Positions 51,314 to 60,100 of a stretch of DNA of 64,000 nucleotides are shown in pieces. Every line of letters begins with the position of its first letter. Within the stretch, counting starts at the first letter, position 1. The translations under genes and the position numbers were made by a program. The stretch is from Acidovorax sp. Leaf160. Its GTDB lineage: Bacteria; Pseudomonadota; Gammaproteobacteria; Burkholderiales; Burkholderiaceae_C. The notes below the pieces were generated by a model. That model did no database searches. It was given only the letters and a program-made list of their open reading frames with translations, and had not been told where the DNA came from. The stretch is from NCBI RefSeq assembly GCF_001424265.1, contig NZ_LMOV01000003.1:1-64000 (forward strand). Reading direction: 5' to 3'.

Positions 51314-52561
51314 TCAAGCCGTGGCTTGCCGTGCCGCCTCGGCCAGTCGGCGAACGGCCTCCTCGATCTGCCGCACATCGAATGCAGCGAATGAGAGTCG
51401 CAGAGCCCTGACCTCTCCGCCGTCAGGATAGAAGGCGCCGCCCGGCACGAACAGCACCTGCTGCGCCACGGCTGCGTCGAACAGTGCGCGCGGGCGGATG
51501 CCGGGCGATAAAGTCGCCCAGACGAACATGCCGCCCGAGGGCGGTTCGCAGTGGACACGGCCGCTCAGCGACGCGGTGATTCCGCGCACGAGCGCCTGCA
51601 TCCGCCGCTGGTACTCGGTCCGCGCGTGGTGCACCGTCGCAGCGTAGCGACCGCCCTGCAGGTAACGGGCCGCCACCACCTGCGCGAGTGGGGAGGTGCA
51701 CAGGTCCACTGTCTGCTTGGCGATGGTGCAGCGGCGCAGCAAGGCGCCATCTCCCACCATCCAGCCCACGCGCAAGGCGGGCGCCACGGTCTTCGACAGG
51801 CTGGAGAGATACACGACCGGATTGACGGCCGTTCCTGGCGCCTCGCCCAGGGCGCGCAAGTTGGCCGGCATCGGAGACGCGTCGCCATCCAGCCTGTCGA
51901 AGCGTAGCTCGCCGTAGGGGTCGTCTTCCACGATCCAGAAGCCGTATGTGCGCGCCAGCTGCACCAGCGCCGCGCGCCTGTCGGCAGAAAGGAGCGTGCC
52001 GCGCGGGTTGGAGAAATTGGGCACGGTGTACAGCAGCTTGGGCCTGCGTGCGGCGGGCAAGGTGCGCAGCAGTTCCGCCAGGGCCTCCGTCTGCAGTCCC
52101 TGCTCGTCCATGGGGACGGGGAGGATGCGAGCCTGCGCCAGGCGGAGCGCCTGCAATGCCGCTGGATAGGAGGGAACCTCCACCAGCACCGTGTCTCCAG
52201 GCTCGATGAGCACGCGCACGATCAGATCGAAGGCCTGCTGGGAACCAGTCGTCACGATCAGATCGTCGGCCTGCGCCTGCATGCCGCGCTCGCGTGTCAG
52301 GTCGGCCAGCAGTTCCCGCAGGGCCGGCAGCCCTTCGGTCGGACCGTACTGCAGGGCTTGCGCACCATCGGCCATGGCCTCAAGGGCGGCCTGCGCCAAA
52401 CCTTCGGTATCGAAGAGGCTGGGTGACGGGTAGCCGCCTGCCAGCGAGATCATGCCTGGGCGCGACAAGTAGGGGAAAAGCTCGCGGATGGGAGATCCCG
52501 CCGGCTCGGCGAACATGGCGGCAAATGCGGGCGCGCCCGGGAAAGCAGTGGCGGTCGTCAT
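51314..52561 (-). CDS. PLP-dependent aminotransferase, 2-aminoadipate (LysN-like) type
   Basis: The product has 415 residues, fold-type I. The PLP-binding lysine is Lys257 in LSSLSKTVAPALR. TVPNFSNPRGTLLS and VEDDPYGELRF are the PLP ring contacts. MISLAGGYPSPSLFDTEGLA is typical of LysN/AadAT-like enzymes, which convert 2-aminoadipate to 2-oxoadipate. Its start overlaps the HglS stop (ATGA), and HglS consumes 2-oxoadipate, so the pair carries out consecutive steps. The order here is hglS first, then the aminotransferase. Confidence 0.9.
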   Translation of the reverse strand: MTTATAFPGAPAFAAMFAEPAGSPIRELFPYLSRPGMISLAGGYPSPSLFDTEGLAQAALEAMADGAQALQYGPTEGLPALRELLADLTRERGMQAQADDLIVTTGSQQAFDLIVRVLIEPGDTVLVEVPSYPAALQALRLAQARILPVPMDEQGLQTEALAELLRTLPAARRPKLLYTVPNFSNPRGTLLSADRRAALVQLARTYGFWIVEDDPYGELRFDRLDGDASPMPANLRALGEAPGTAVNPVVYLSSLSKTVAPALRVGWMVGDGALLRRCTIAKQTVDLCTSPLAQVVAARYLQGGRYAATVHHARTEYQRRMQALVRGITASLSGRVHCEPPSGGMFVWATLSPGIRPRALFDAAVAQQVLFVPGGAFYPDGGEVRALRLSFAAFDVRQIEEAVRRLAEAARQATA

Positions 52562-54000
52562 GCGGTTGGCGCGGCCGGCACGCCTCGCAGAGCAGCGCGC
52601 ACGCTGTCGACCGATCGCTGTTGCGCGGTTTCGTACAGTGCGAATTGATCGTGAACCGGCATGCCTAGCGCAGACTCGAATGCCTGCTGGGCTGCCGCGC
52701 CCTCGTATCGTCTCTGCTCTACGCCGCCGAGGTTGGATTGGAAAATGCCTGCCGCACTCACCGGCAGGAAATCCTCGTACGTGATCGGATCGGCCTGCAC
52801 CCAGCCCATCGCCAGCAGTTCCTCCATGTCGGCCTCGGCGCGGGCTGCACGCAACGCGGCAGGCTGTGCCTCCATCTGCGCCGTCGGCTTGTAGCGGTAG
52901 AAGGCCAGCCCTTGCGTGCGCAGCGCTTCGTGGCTGTCCGGAAAGTCACGGAACACCTGAGCCAGCCGCAGGTCGTAGTCGGGCGCTGCACTGCCTGCAG
53001 CGTCCTTGTCACGCACCGCAGCCAGCAGCCGGTCATAGAGTGCAAGACCGGTGCGGGTGAGCGCGACCCCGCGTTGTTCGATCTCGCCGAACCGAGCAGT
53101 GTGGGCGCCAGCGCTGCGCCCCCCCTCGCCTCCCACGAAATGCACCGCCTCCTGCAACGCCTTGAAGCTGGTCTGGCGCAACAGGATCGGACAGGCGCGG
53201 CGCGGGGGGCCCTCGACGACTTCCTTGGCATCGATGCCGTGCGCGATCATCGCGGACTGCGCGGCATCGATGTCGAGCGTGCGCGGGGTCAGATGATTGA
53301 TGTGCGGCCCTCGGAAACACACCACGTCGGCCACCAAACGATGGGCCGATTGGAGGGCGAGATAGGTCTGCGCATCCACTGTGGCGGTGTCGTGCCAACG
53401 GAATGTTTCCAGCGCCTCGGCCACGAAGATGTCCGCATCGGTTTCGCTGAGGCCGCCGTCGGTCTCGCTGCGGACGATCAGTTCCAACGCTCTCGCGGTG
53501 AACACCCGGCGCTGCGCCAGGGTGGCTGCAGCCCTCTCCCGCAGCTCCGTGTCGGCGATCAGTTCCAGACGCAATAGCGACGTGAACACGCGGAACGGGT
53601 TGGCCCGCAGTGCGTCGTCGGTCACCGGGCGGAAAGCGGTCGAATGCACCGGCACGCCGGCCACGGAAAGGTCGTAATAGCCGACGGGTTCCATCCCCAT
53701 CACGGCGAACAGGCGGCGCAGGGTCGCCAGTTCGGCGGGGGTTCCCACCCGAATGGCGCCGTGGCGCTCCACATCCAGGCGCTCCAGTTCGCCGGCTTGG
53801 GCCCATCGCGCATGCAGCGCGGGCTGGGACGCCAGAGTGCGTGCATTGATGTCTGCCACCAGGTCGAGCAGTGCCCCGTACTGCGGCACCTCCTCGCGGT
53901 ACATCGCAGACATGGCCCGCGAGAAACGGGCGCGAATCGCATCCGGTGCGATGAAATCGGGGTGATCGAGGTTGTTCTTGTCACGCATGGTGAATGGCAT
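52558..54000 (-). CDS. hglS: 2-oxoadipate dioxygenase/decarboxylase (hydroxyglutarate synthase)
   Basis: The product has 480 residues of the DUF1338/YdcJ family. The iron-site and substrate residues known in HglS have counterparts: His80 and Arg84 (ERHGAIR), His236 (HINHLTPRTLDID), Glu306 in ARFGEIEQRG, and Val414-Ser415 (LPVSAAGIF). HglS decarboxylates and hydroxylates 2-oxoadipate to D-2-hydroxyglutarate in the aminoadipate route of lysine breakdown. It is coupled to the aminotransferase by a 4-bp overlap and is divergent from a LysR regulator across 125 bp. Confidence 0.9.
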   Translation of the reverse strand: MPFTMRDKNNLDHPDFIAPDAIRARFSRAMSAMYREEVPQYGALLDLVADINARTLASQPALHARWAQAGELERLDVERHGAIRVGTPAELATLRRLFAVMGMEPVGYYDLSVAGVPVHSTAFRPVTDDALRANPFRVFTSLLRLELIADTELRERAAATLAQRRVFTARALELIVRSETDGGLSETDADIFVAEALETFRWHDTATVDAQTYLALQSAHRLVADVVCFRGPHINHLTPRTLDIDAAQSAMIAHGIDAKEVVEGPPRRACPILLRQTSFKALQEAVHFVGGEGGRSAGAHTARFGEIEQRGVALTRTGLALYDRLLAAVRDKDAAGSAAPDYDLRLAQVFRDFPDSHEALRTQGLAFYRYKPTAQMEAQPAALRAARAEADMEELLAMGWVQADPITYEDFLPVSAAGIFQSNLGGVEQRRYEGAAAQQAFESALGMPVHDQFALYETAQQRSVDSVRAALRGVPAAPTA

Positions 54001-54055
54001 TGCAAGGGAGTGAGAGCACCGCCGATGCTAGGAATGCCCTCCCCTGCGGTCAAAC

Positions 54056-54067
54056 GACCATTCGGTC
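54056..54067. promoter_or_regulatory. Short palindrome in the hglS/LysR spacer
   Basis: GACC-ATTC-GGTC is an inverted repeat, followed by another GGTC copy in TTCGGTCATTCCG. The spacer is shared by hglS and the divergent LysR gene, so this is a candidate LysR site. Confidence 0.4.
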
Positions 54068-54125
54068 TTCGGTCATTCCGTCGGAGAATGACGTGCCGGC
54101 CACCTCGGCTTTGATCGATAGCCTC

Positions 54126-55079
54126 ATGTTCCCGATTCGCCGACTCCTGCCCCCCATGTCGCTGCTGTGCGCGTTCGAGGCGGCTGCACGCCATCGGAGC
54201 TTTACCGCCGCTGCCGCCGAACTCCATCTCACGCAAAGTGCGGTCAGCCGCCAGATCCGCGCGCTGGAGCAGAAGCTGGAGACCGAGTTGTTCATACGCG
54301 AACGCCAGACCGTTCGACTCAGTGCGGCGGGCGAGGCCTATGTGGAGGAAATTCGTGCCGCCCTGGTTCGCATTTCGAATTCCACGCTGGTGTGCCGCTC
54401 GAACTCACAGGGCGGCAACCTGAATCTGGCCATCCTCCCCACCTTCGGTACCCGATGGCTTGCGCCGCGCCTCCCCCGGTTCTTCGCGGAGCACCCGGGC
54501 GTCACCGTCAATCTCACGACCAAGCTGTCGCAGTTCGATTTCCGGAGCGAGGATGTGGATGCGGCCATCCACTTCGGTTCCGCGCATTGGCCCGGTGCGG
54601 ACATGGTCCCGCTGATGCGCGAAACCCTGGTGCCGGTGTGCAGTCCCGCGCTGCAGGCACGTTACGGGTTCACCACGCCAGCGGATCTACTGAAAGCGCC
54701 ATTGCTCCACCTCGCCTCCCGGCAGAACGCATGGTCGGATTGGCTGTCGAGCCATGGGGTGGAGAGTGAAGGTTTTCCACGGGGCATGGTTTTCGACCAG
54801 TTCGCAACGGCTGCCCAGGCAGCGATCGTCGGCCTGGGTATTGCTCTGCTCCCGCGATTCCTGATCACGCATGAATTGCAGACGGGCGACCTGCGGAATG
54901 TGGTCCCGACGGTGGCAGACTTTGAAGGCGTCGATCTCTACTACCTGGCATGGCCGAACGCCAAAGCCGGCCATGTACCGCTCCAGGCTTTTCGCTCGTG
55001 GCTGCTGGGGGAGGTGGAAGCCTTCGTTCGCGAGTCGGCTGCACTGCCGAACCACGGCGTCGGACCCCAGAGTGGCTGA
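54126..55079 (+). CDS. LysR-family regulator
   Basis: The product has 317 residues. The helix-turn-helix FEAAARHRSFTAAAAELHLTQSAVSRQIRALE is of the GcvA type. The effector domain contains LAILPTFGTRWLAPRLPRFF and GLGIALLPRFLI. It is divergent from hglS and the aminotransferase and probably activates them in response to an aminoadipate-pathway metabolite. The ATG at 54126 (MFPIRRLLPPMS) is preferred since upstream codons lack family character. Confidence 0.92.
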   Translation: MFPIRRLLPPMSLLCAFEAAARHRSFTAAAAELHLTQSAVSRQIRALEQKLETELFIRERQTVRLSAAGEAYVEEIRAALVRISNSTLVCRSNSQGGNLNLAILPTFGTRWLAPRLPRFFAEHPGVTVNLTTKLSQFDFRSEDVDAAIHFGSAHWPGADMVPLMRETLVPVCSPALQARYGFTTPADLLKAPLLHLASRQNAWSDWLSSHGVESEGFPRGMVFDQFATAAQAAIVGLGIALLPRFLITHELQTGDLRNVVPTVADFEGVDLYYLAWPNAKAGHVPLQAFRSWLLGEVEAFVRESAALPNHGVGPQSG

Positions 55080-55337
55080 AGATATCTCCCAACGACCCGC
55101 AGGCAGGTGATGGCGCTGGCTGCCGAGCTGGACCCTGGTCGGTCGGGCTGAAGCCTGTTTCCTCCCCCCTTCTCCCCGGGAGCGCGATATGCCCGCGCCG
55201 ACGATGCTCGCACGAGCAGTCATCGGGCCACCGCGTCCTGGCACGACAAAGATGACAGAGGCTGTGCTGCGGCGCCGTCTCACCATCCCTCCCTCACCCC
55301 GCCCGGCCCCGAGCGCCACCAGCGGGTCGTGCAGGCG
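55080..55337. other. Intergenic region between LysR gene and RNA-binding protein terminator
   Basis: About 260 bp with no recognised gene, promoter or repeat. The LysR gene ends to its left and the terminator of the RNA-binding protein gene follows to its right, so no promoter is needed here. Confidence 0.4.
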
Positions 55338-55366
55338 AAAAAAAACCGGCCCCAGGGAGCCGGTTC
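55338..55366 (-). terminator. Rho-independent terminator of the RNA-binding protein gene
   Basis: On the minus strand GAACCGGC and GCCGGTT form a stem of seven base pairs with a short loop, followed by a run of eight T. It lies 28 bp past the stop of the RRM gene. Confidence 0.85.
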
Positions 55367-55393
55367 GCACAGCGCAAGAAGCGCGGGCGCAGA

Positions 55394-55732
55394 TCAGTAG
55401 CGACCGCCGCCGAAGCCGCCGTTGCCGTAGCCGACATCGGCGCGGCCGCTGGCGCGGTAGCCGTCGCCGCCGCCCGTGTTGGCTTCGCGGGGGCGGGCCA
55501 GGTTCACGACGATGGAGCGGCCGTCCACGGACATGCCGTTCAGGCCGGTGATGGCGGCCTGGGCGACCTCGGCCGAGACCATTTCCACGAAGCCGAAGCC
55601 CTTGGAACGGCCGGTTTCGCGGTCGATCATGACCTTGGCGGAAGAAACGCCGCCGAATTCGGAGAAGTTGCTGCGCAGGGCGTCGTCGTCAACGGAATAG
55701 GGCAGGTTGCCCACGTAGATTTTGGTGCTCAT
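55394..55732 (-). CDS. RNA-binding protein with one RRM domain
   Basis: The product has 112 residues. RNP2 is KIYVGNLPY and RNP1 is SKGFGFVEM, with the usual spacing of one RNA-recognition motif. A Gly-rich tail (NTGGGDGYRASG ... GGFGGGRY) follows, as in cyanobacterial and proteobacterial glycine-rich RNA-binding proteins linked to cold response. The strong terminator downstream indicates a single-gene transcript. The upstream 140 bp could be a long leader. Confidence 0.93.
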   Translation of the reverse strand: MSTKIYVGNLPYSVDDDALRSNFSEFGGVSSAKVMIDRETGRSKGFGFVEMVSAEVAQAAITGLNGMSVDGRSIVVNLARPREANTGGGDGYRASGRADVGYGNGGFGGGRY

Positions 55733-55875
55733 GGTGGAGTCTTTCTAAAGATGGTGCGCAACGCGGCGCGCCGTTGGAAACCGGCTGGCGGATGGCCCGC
55801 ATGCCCCTGCCGAAGCAGGTGCGGTGCGGGCGCCGCAGCCCGTGGTGAAAGCGAAGGCCGGTGCTGTCAGGTGTT

Positions 55876-56085
55876 TCAGCACGCAGGCGGGTGGGCCATC
55901 GAGGTCTGCAGCCAGCCCTGGGTGACGGCGAAGAGCCGGGCGGCTTCGCGCGAGGCGAAGAATTTGTCGAAACGAAAGATGCGGCAGTAGCTGCCGTTGC
56001 CTTGGGATCGCTGGACCGAGAAGGAGGCGCGGAAGCGTCCGCAGTCGGTCGGGTGTGTCGTGGGCGAAACGACGTATCGGCCCAT
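55876..56085 (-). CDS. Small conserved protein, function unknown
   Basis: The product has 69 residues starting MGRYVVSPTTHPTDCG, continuing FRASFSVQRSQGNGSYCRIFRFDKFF and FASREAARLFAVTQGWL. The pattern of a RYVVSP opening, an FR-F strand and a final ASREAA helix resembles a small beta-alpha domain seen upstream of RNA-binding or cold-response genes in Burkholderiales; this comparison is from memory. No good ribosome site precedes the ATG. The RRM gene lies 143 bp downstream on the same strand. Confidence 0.55.
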   Translation of the reverse strand: MGRYVVSPTTHPTDCGRFRASFSVQRSQGNGSYCRIFRFDKFFASREAARLFAVTQGWLQTSMAHPPAC

Positions 56086-56387
56086 GGAGATGGCGAGAGA
56101 GGAAATCAGGGGCAATCAGGAGTCGCAGGCCGTTGGTGGCGAGCCGGCGTGAGCATCGAACAACTCGGCGGGCTGCAGCTCGGCAGTCCCGCAAGGCGGC
56201 CTGGGGCCGCGAAAAAGGCGTGGGGTGAAAGCCGGCGGGTCATCCCGCAAGGCCGCTCCACGCGGTAACGGCTGCGATCGCGTCGCTGCCGTCTGGGGCG
56301 GATTATATCACCCAGCAGAATTTAAGTCACCATCTATATACCGCATGGTTTTAATAGCGGCCTGGCATGGTGGCTCTGCCAGGAAGA
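56086..56387. other. AT-richer intergenic region with probable promoter
   Basis: The 302-bp gap includes an AT-rich patch at 56300-56365 (GATTATATCACC, ATCTATATACC, GGTTTTAATAGC) which probably holds the promoter for the small gene and the RRM gene to its left. GGTTTTAATAGC also matches part of the two-hairpin elements, but the rest of that element is absent. Confidence 0.45.
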
Positions 56388-56549
56388 TCAGGCCGGCTTG
56401 TTCTTCAGTTTCCCCTTTGGCAGAACGGACGTCGTCGGCGGGGTGGGACGCGACGAGCCGGAAGACGCGCCAGGCAGCGCTGCGGGCAGGCTGGTGCCCT
56501 TCTTCGGTTTCTTGGTCATCTTGTTGCTGCGTTGATCGCCCTTGGCCAT
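56388..56549 (-). CDS. Small basic protein (MAKGDQRSNK type)
   Basis: The product has 53 residues starting MAKGDQRSNKMTKKPKK, a Lys-rich opening that recurs in small proteins of many proteobacteria, followed by a Ser/Pro-rich tail ending GKLKNKPA. AGGAG lies about seven bases before the ATG, a good ribosome site. Function is unknown; the charge suggests nucleic-acid or ribosome binding. It is downstream of the DUF2127 gene on the same strand. Confidence 0.75.
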   Translation of the reverse strand: MAKGDQRSNKMTKKPKKGTSLPAALPGASSGSSRPTPPTTSVLPKGKLKNKPA

Positions 56550-56616
56550 GGCTTGCTCCTGATGCGGGTGGTGGTGATCCCGGGAGTATGCGGGCTCGGC
56601 AGCGGGTGTGGCGGCT

Positions 56617-57129
56617 TCAGGCCTGTTGCGGCGCTGCCTGCCGCCGCCACAGCCGCCAGCCCAGGTAGGCCACCACGGCCGCATTGAGCAGCACCACGGC
56701 GCTGGCCGCCCAGGTCGGCCGGTGCAGCCAGTGCCACAGCTCGAACGGTATGTAGAGCCCGCCGGACAGGGCGCCCAGCCATTCGCCCCAGGCCTTGTCG
56801 CGCCAGAGCCCGTAGGCCTCGGCAAACCGCAGCGCCGCATAGGCGGTGGCCATGGCGGTCAGCAGCTGCCAGTCGCCATGGCCGGACCAGCGGTCGATGC
56901 CGGCCAGCAGCAGCGCCGGGTAGTGGGCGCCGGGGCTCAGGCCCACGTGGCCAATCAGGGCGGTGGCGATCTGGTGCAGGTCGCGGTGCAGCAGCCCCAG
57001 CACGCCCACGCCTGCGATCAGCGCGAGGCTGCCCTTGAGCGCCTCGAAAACGGCGATGGTGCGCAGCGTGCGGCGGGCGGCCGGCGTGTCGGTGGGTGCC
57101 GGGTCGGGACGGGCGGCGGTGGAGAGCAT
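56617..57129 (-). CDS. DUF2127 membrane protein
   Basis: The product has 170 residues. After a short cytoplasmic leader, TLRTIAVFEALKGSLALIAGVG begins the DUF2127 fold with four hydrophobic segments. FAEAYGLWRDKAWGEWLGALSGGLYIPFE is its conserved middle, and AVVLLNAAVVAYLGW the last helix. Function is unknown. The stop is 67 bp before the small basic gene. The region to its right (57130-57251) has no recognised element. Confidence 0.85.
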   Translation of the reverse strand: MLSTAARPDPAPTDTPAARRTLRTIAVFEALKGSLALIAGVGVLGLLHRDLHQIATALIGHVGLSPGAHYPALLLAGIDRWSGHGDWQLLTAMATAYAALRFAEAYGLWRDKAWGEWLGALSGGLYIPFELWHWLHRPTWAASAVVLLNAAVVAYLGWRLWRRQAAPQQA

Positions 57130-57251
57130 GGTTTCTTCGGCCGGAAAGGATGGAGCGCGGTTGGTGCTGGGGCGCAGTATCCACCGACTCCTGTGCCCCG
57201 CCGCGCCACGGCGCACCCAGACACCCTGGGCCCTGGCGTGCGCCGCTGGCG

Positions 57252-58166
57252 TCAGGCCCGCCCTTTGCGGCCGGTCAGCCAGAGCGTGCTGGCGACGATG
57301 AGCGCGCCCCCCAGCCATCCCGCGCTGCCCAGCGTTTCGCCCAGCCACAGCGTGGCGAAAAGCGCACCCCAGACGGGCTCGGTGCCCATCAACAGGCTGA
57401 CCCGGCTGGGCGAGTGCAGCCGCAAGGCCCAGTTCTGCACGGCGAAGGCCAGCGCCGAGCAGCCCAGCACCAGGAACAGCGTGGCGCCCCAGAAAGCCGG
57501 TGCGCGCGGCAGCGGCGGCAAGTCCTGTATGGCGGCGGCCCAGGCCAGGCAACCCAGCCCCACGACGGCGGCCTGCACCGCCGTCAGGTGCAGCGTGGGC
57601 ACCTGCGCATGGCGCCGGGTGAGCCGGCTGGTCACGCACACCATCATGGCGCGCAGCCCGGCGGCCGCCAGCATCAGCCATTCACCCAGGCCCCATCCCA
57701 GCCCGCCTGCGGCCCATTCGGAGGGCCAGCCGCCGGTCAGCAACGCTGCCCCCGCCAGCGACACGCCCGCAAAGCCGAACACCGCGCGCGCCGGGCGGCG
57801 GCCCAGCAGCAGCCATTCGGCGAACGGGGTGAACACCACGCAGAGGCTGATGAGCAGGGCCGCACGGCCCGCCGGCGTGTGCGCCACCCCATAGGTTTCG
57901 CAGACGAAGATCGCCATCAGCAGCCCGCCCAGCGGCAGGCCGACCGCCAGCGCCGCCGCCCACTGCGCCCGGCTGGCACCGCAGCAGGCCGGCGCCAGCA
58001 AGACCGCAGTCAGCAGAAAGCGCACCGCCAGGAACGCCAGTACCGGGTAGTAGGCCAGCGCGGACTGGGCCACGCCGTAGCTGGCGCCCCAGCAGGCGGC
58101 CACCAGCAGCAGGGCCGCATCGGCGGACGGGGCAAAGCGGGCGGCGGGCATGGCATGGGTGGTCAT
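57252..58166 (-). CDS. EamA/RhaT-family drug-metabolite transporter (second)
   Basis: The product has 304 residues with ten membrane segments in two EamA repeats (LLLVAACWGASYGVAQSALAYYP starts the first; CSALAFAVQNWALRLHSPSR is in the second). It exports or imports a small metabolite. A LysR regulator is divergent 76 bp away and is the expected controller. It is not closely similar in sequence to the EamA protein at 37012-37920, although the arrangement EamA/LysR is the same. Confidence 0.88.
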   Translation of the reverse strand: MTTHAMPAARFAPSADAALLLVAACWGASYGVAQSALAYYPVLAFLAVRFLLTAVLLAPACCGASRAQWAAALAVGLPLGGLLMAIFVCETYGVAHTPAGRAALLISLCVVFTPFAEWLLLGRRPARAVFGFAGVSLAGAALLTGGWPSEWAAGGLGWGLGEWLMLAAAGLRAMMVCVTSRLTRRHAQVPTLHLTAVQAAVVGLGCLAWAAAIQDLPPLPRAPAFWGATLFLVLGCSALAFAVQNWALRLHSPSRVSLLMGTEPVWGALFATLWLGETLGSAGWLGGALIVASTLWLTGRKGRA

Positions 58167-58242
58167 GAAGGGCAGTGTCCACTTGCGCTGGCCGATTGAT
58201 AATCCGCCGCATGCGCACATCATCTGTTCCGCAATTGCACGA

Positions 58243-59169
58243 ATGAACGACGCGTTGGACAGCCTGCACGACATGGCCCTGTTCGCCCGGGTGGTGGCCG
58301 CCGGCAGCTTTTCGGCGGCCGCGCGCGGCCTGGGCCTCACCCCCTCGGCCGTCAGCCGCCAGATCGCACGGCTGGAGGCGCGGCTGGGCGTGCGCCTGCT
58401 GGAGCGCACCACGCGCCAGCTGCGCCTGACCGCCGCCGGCCATGCCGCGCATGCGCGCTGCCAGGCGCTGGAAGCCGCTGCGCGCGAGGTGCTGCAGCTG
58501 GCGCAGGCGCACCGCCCCGGCGCCGAGCCCCGCGGCCGCGTGCGCATGAGCGTGCTGAAGGCCTACGGCGTGCAGCGCGTGCAGCCGCTGGTGGCGCCGT
58601 TCCTGGCCGCGCACCCCGGGGTGCAGCTGCAGCTGGTGGTGACCGACCGGGTGGTGGACCTGTTTGCCGAAGACATCGACCTGGCCCTGCGCGTGACGGA
58701 TACGCCGCCGCCCGGCCTGGCCGCGCGCCCGCTGGAGGTGGTGGAGCACATCGTGTGCGCCAGCCCGGCCTACCTGGCCGAGCGGGGCGCGCCCACGGCG
58801 CCGGACGATCTGGCGCGCCACGACTGCCTGTGGCTGGGCGAGCATCCGCAGGACGCCCGCTGGCGCTTCACGCGGGGCCGGGGCGCGCAGGCCGAGGCGG
58901 TGACCGTTCCGGTGAACGGCCGCTACGCCGTGAACCACAGCGGCATGCGGTGCGAGGCGGCGCTGGCGGGGCTGGGCGTCGCCAGCCTGCCGGGCTTCAT
59001 GGCCGATGAGGCCCTGTCGTGCGGCAGGCTGGTGCGCGTGCTGGCCGACTGGCGGCACGAGACGGCCTACTCGGGCACGGCCTGGCTGCTGTACCCGGCG
59101 CAGCGCTTTCTGCCGGCGGCGGTGCGGGCGTGGATCGACCATCTGGCCAGGGGGCTGGCGGGGGCCTGA
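58243..59169 (+). CDS. LysR-family regulator, CrgA/DsdC-like group
   Basis: The product has 308 residues. The helix-turn-helix FARVVAAGSFSAAARGLGLTPSAVSRQIARLE is of the single-domain group that begins with MNDALDSLHDM and regulates adjacent transporters. GRVRMSVLKAYGVQRVQPLV begins the effector domain. The start at 58243 is the ATG just before the conserved domain. It probably controls the divergent EamA gene. Confidence 0.92.
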   Translation: MNDALDSLHDMALFARVVAAGSFSAAARGLGLTPSAVSRQIARLEARLGVRLLERTTRQLRLTAAGHAAHARCQALEAAAREVLQLAQAHRPGAEPRGRVRMSVLKAYGVQRVQPLVAPFLAAHPGVQLQLVVTDRVVDLFAEDIDLALRVTDTPPPGLAARPLEVVEHIVCASPAYLAERGAPTAPDDLARHDCLWLGEHPQDARWRFTRGRGAQAEAVTVPVNGRYAVNHSGMRCEAALAGLGVASLPGFMADEALSCGRLVRVLADWRHETAYSGTAWLLYPAQRFLPAAVRAWIDHLARGLAGA

Positions 59170-59227
59170 GCCTGCGCTCCGCGCCAGCGACCCGCGCGCG
59201 CCCGCCTCCTGGCGGCCCCCGCCTGGA

Positions 59228-60100
59228 TCAGTCCTCGTGCGTGTCGTGCGTGGCCGCGCTGCCCCGGCGCCAGTAGCCCGAGGCGCGGATCCATTTCGGG
59301 TGCACGCCGCGCTCGCCCACCAGGTGGGTGCGCAGCGCCTTGGCCACGGCCGATTCGCACGCCACCCAGGCGTGGATGTCGCCGGCGGGCAGCTCCAGCG
59401 GCCTCAGCGCGTCGAGCAGGACGGACGCCGTGCCGGGTTCGGCGCACTGGCGGTGCACCCAGTGGATGCGGGCATCGGCGGCAGTGGGCAGGGGCTGCTC
59501 GTCGGCCGGGCCGTCCACCTCGGCCAGTACCAGCACGGGCGTGCCGGCGGGCAGCTCGGCCAGCCGGCGCGCGATGGCGGGCAGCGCGGTGTCGTCGCCC
59601 ACCAGCACATAGCCGTCGAAGGCCAGCGGAACGACCATGGAGCCGCGCGGGCCGGCCACGCCGATGGGCTGGCCAGGCGCGGCCTGCAGCGCCCAGGCGG
59701 TGGCGGGGCCGGCGTCGTGCAGGGCGAAGTCGATGACCAGCGTGCCGGCGGCTGCGTCGTAGGCCCGCGGCGTGTAGTCGCGCATCGTGGGGCGCGGCGC
59801 GGTGGGCGCCGGAGCGCCCGCTTCGTCCGCGCCGCCCGCTTCGCCAGGCCGCGAAAACGCGATGGCGCCGTCGGCGCCGGGCAGCACCAGCTTGACGTGG
59901 TCGTCGAAGCCGGCGCTGGTGAAGCCGTCCAGCTCGGCGCCTTCGAGCGTGACGCGGAGGCAATGCGGGGTGGCGCGCTCGGCGCTGCGCACGGTGAGCG
60001 TGCGCAGGCGCAACTCGTGCCGCACGCGCTGCGGTGCACGGGCGGCGAGCTGCTCGGCGGTGGGCGACGGCGTGGCGGCGGAATCGGGGAGGGAAGTCAT
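59228..60100 (-). CDS. nfeF: Siderophore-interacting ferric reductase, NfeF/ViuB-like
   Basis: The product has 290 residues. A FAD-binding barrel (RDYTPRAYDAAAGTLVIDF, with RxYTxR for flavin) is followed by a SIP-type C-terminal NAD(P) domain (YVLVGDDTALPAIARRLAELP, WVACESAVAKALRTHL, SGYWRRG). It reduces ferric siderophores in the cytoplasm to free the iron. The PadR-type regulator gene lies 258 bp upstream on the same strand. The same pair in E. coli is NfeR/NfeF (YqjI/YqjH). The hairpin at 60231-60250 (GGGCCGC/GCGGCCC) is in the spacer. Confidence 0.87.
   Translation of the reverse strand: MTSLPDSAATPSPTAEQLAARAPQRVRHELRLRTLTVRSAERATPHCLRVTLEGAELDGFTSAGFDDHVKLVLPGADGAIAFSRPGEAGGADEAGAPAPTAPRPTMRDYTPRAYDAAAGTLVIDFALHDAGPATAWALQAAPGQPIGVAGPRGSMVVPLAFDGYVLVGDDTALPAIARRLAELPAGTPVLVLAEVDGPADEQPLPTAADARIHWVHRQCAEPGTASVLLDALRPLELPAGDIHAWVACESAVAKALRTHLVGERGVHPKWIRASGYWRRGSAATHDTHED

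Noticed and set aside
56344-56370. Another copy of the two-hairpin element
   Set aside because: Only GGTTTTAATAGC matches. The first arm and the second stem are missing.
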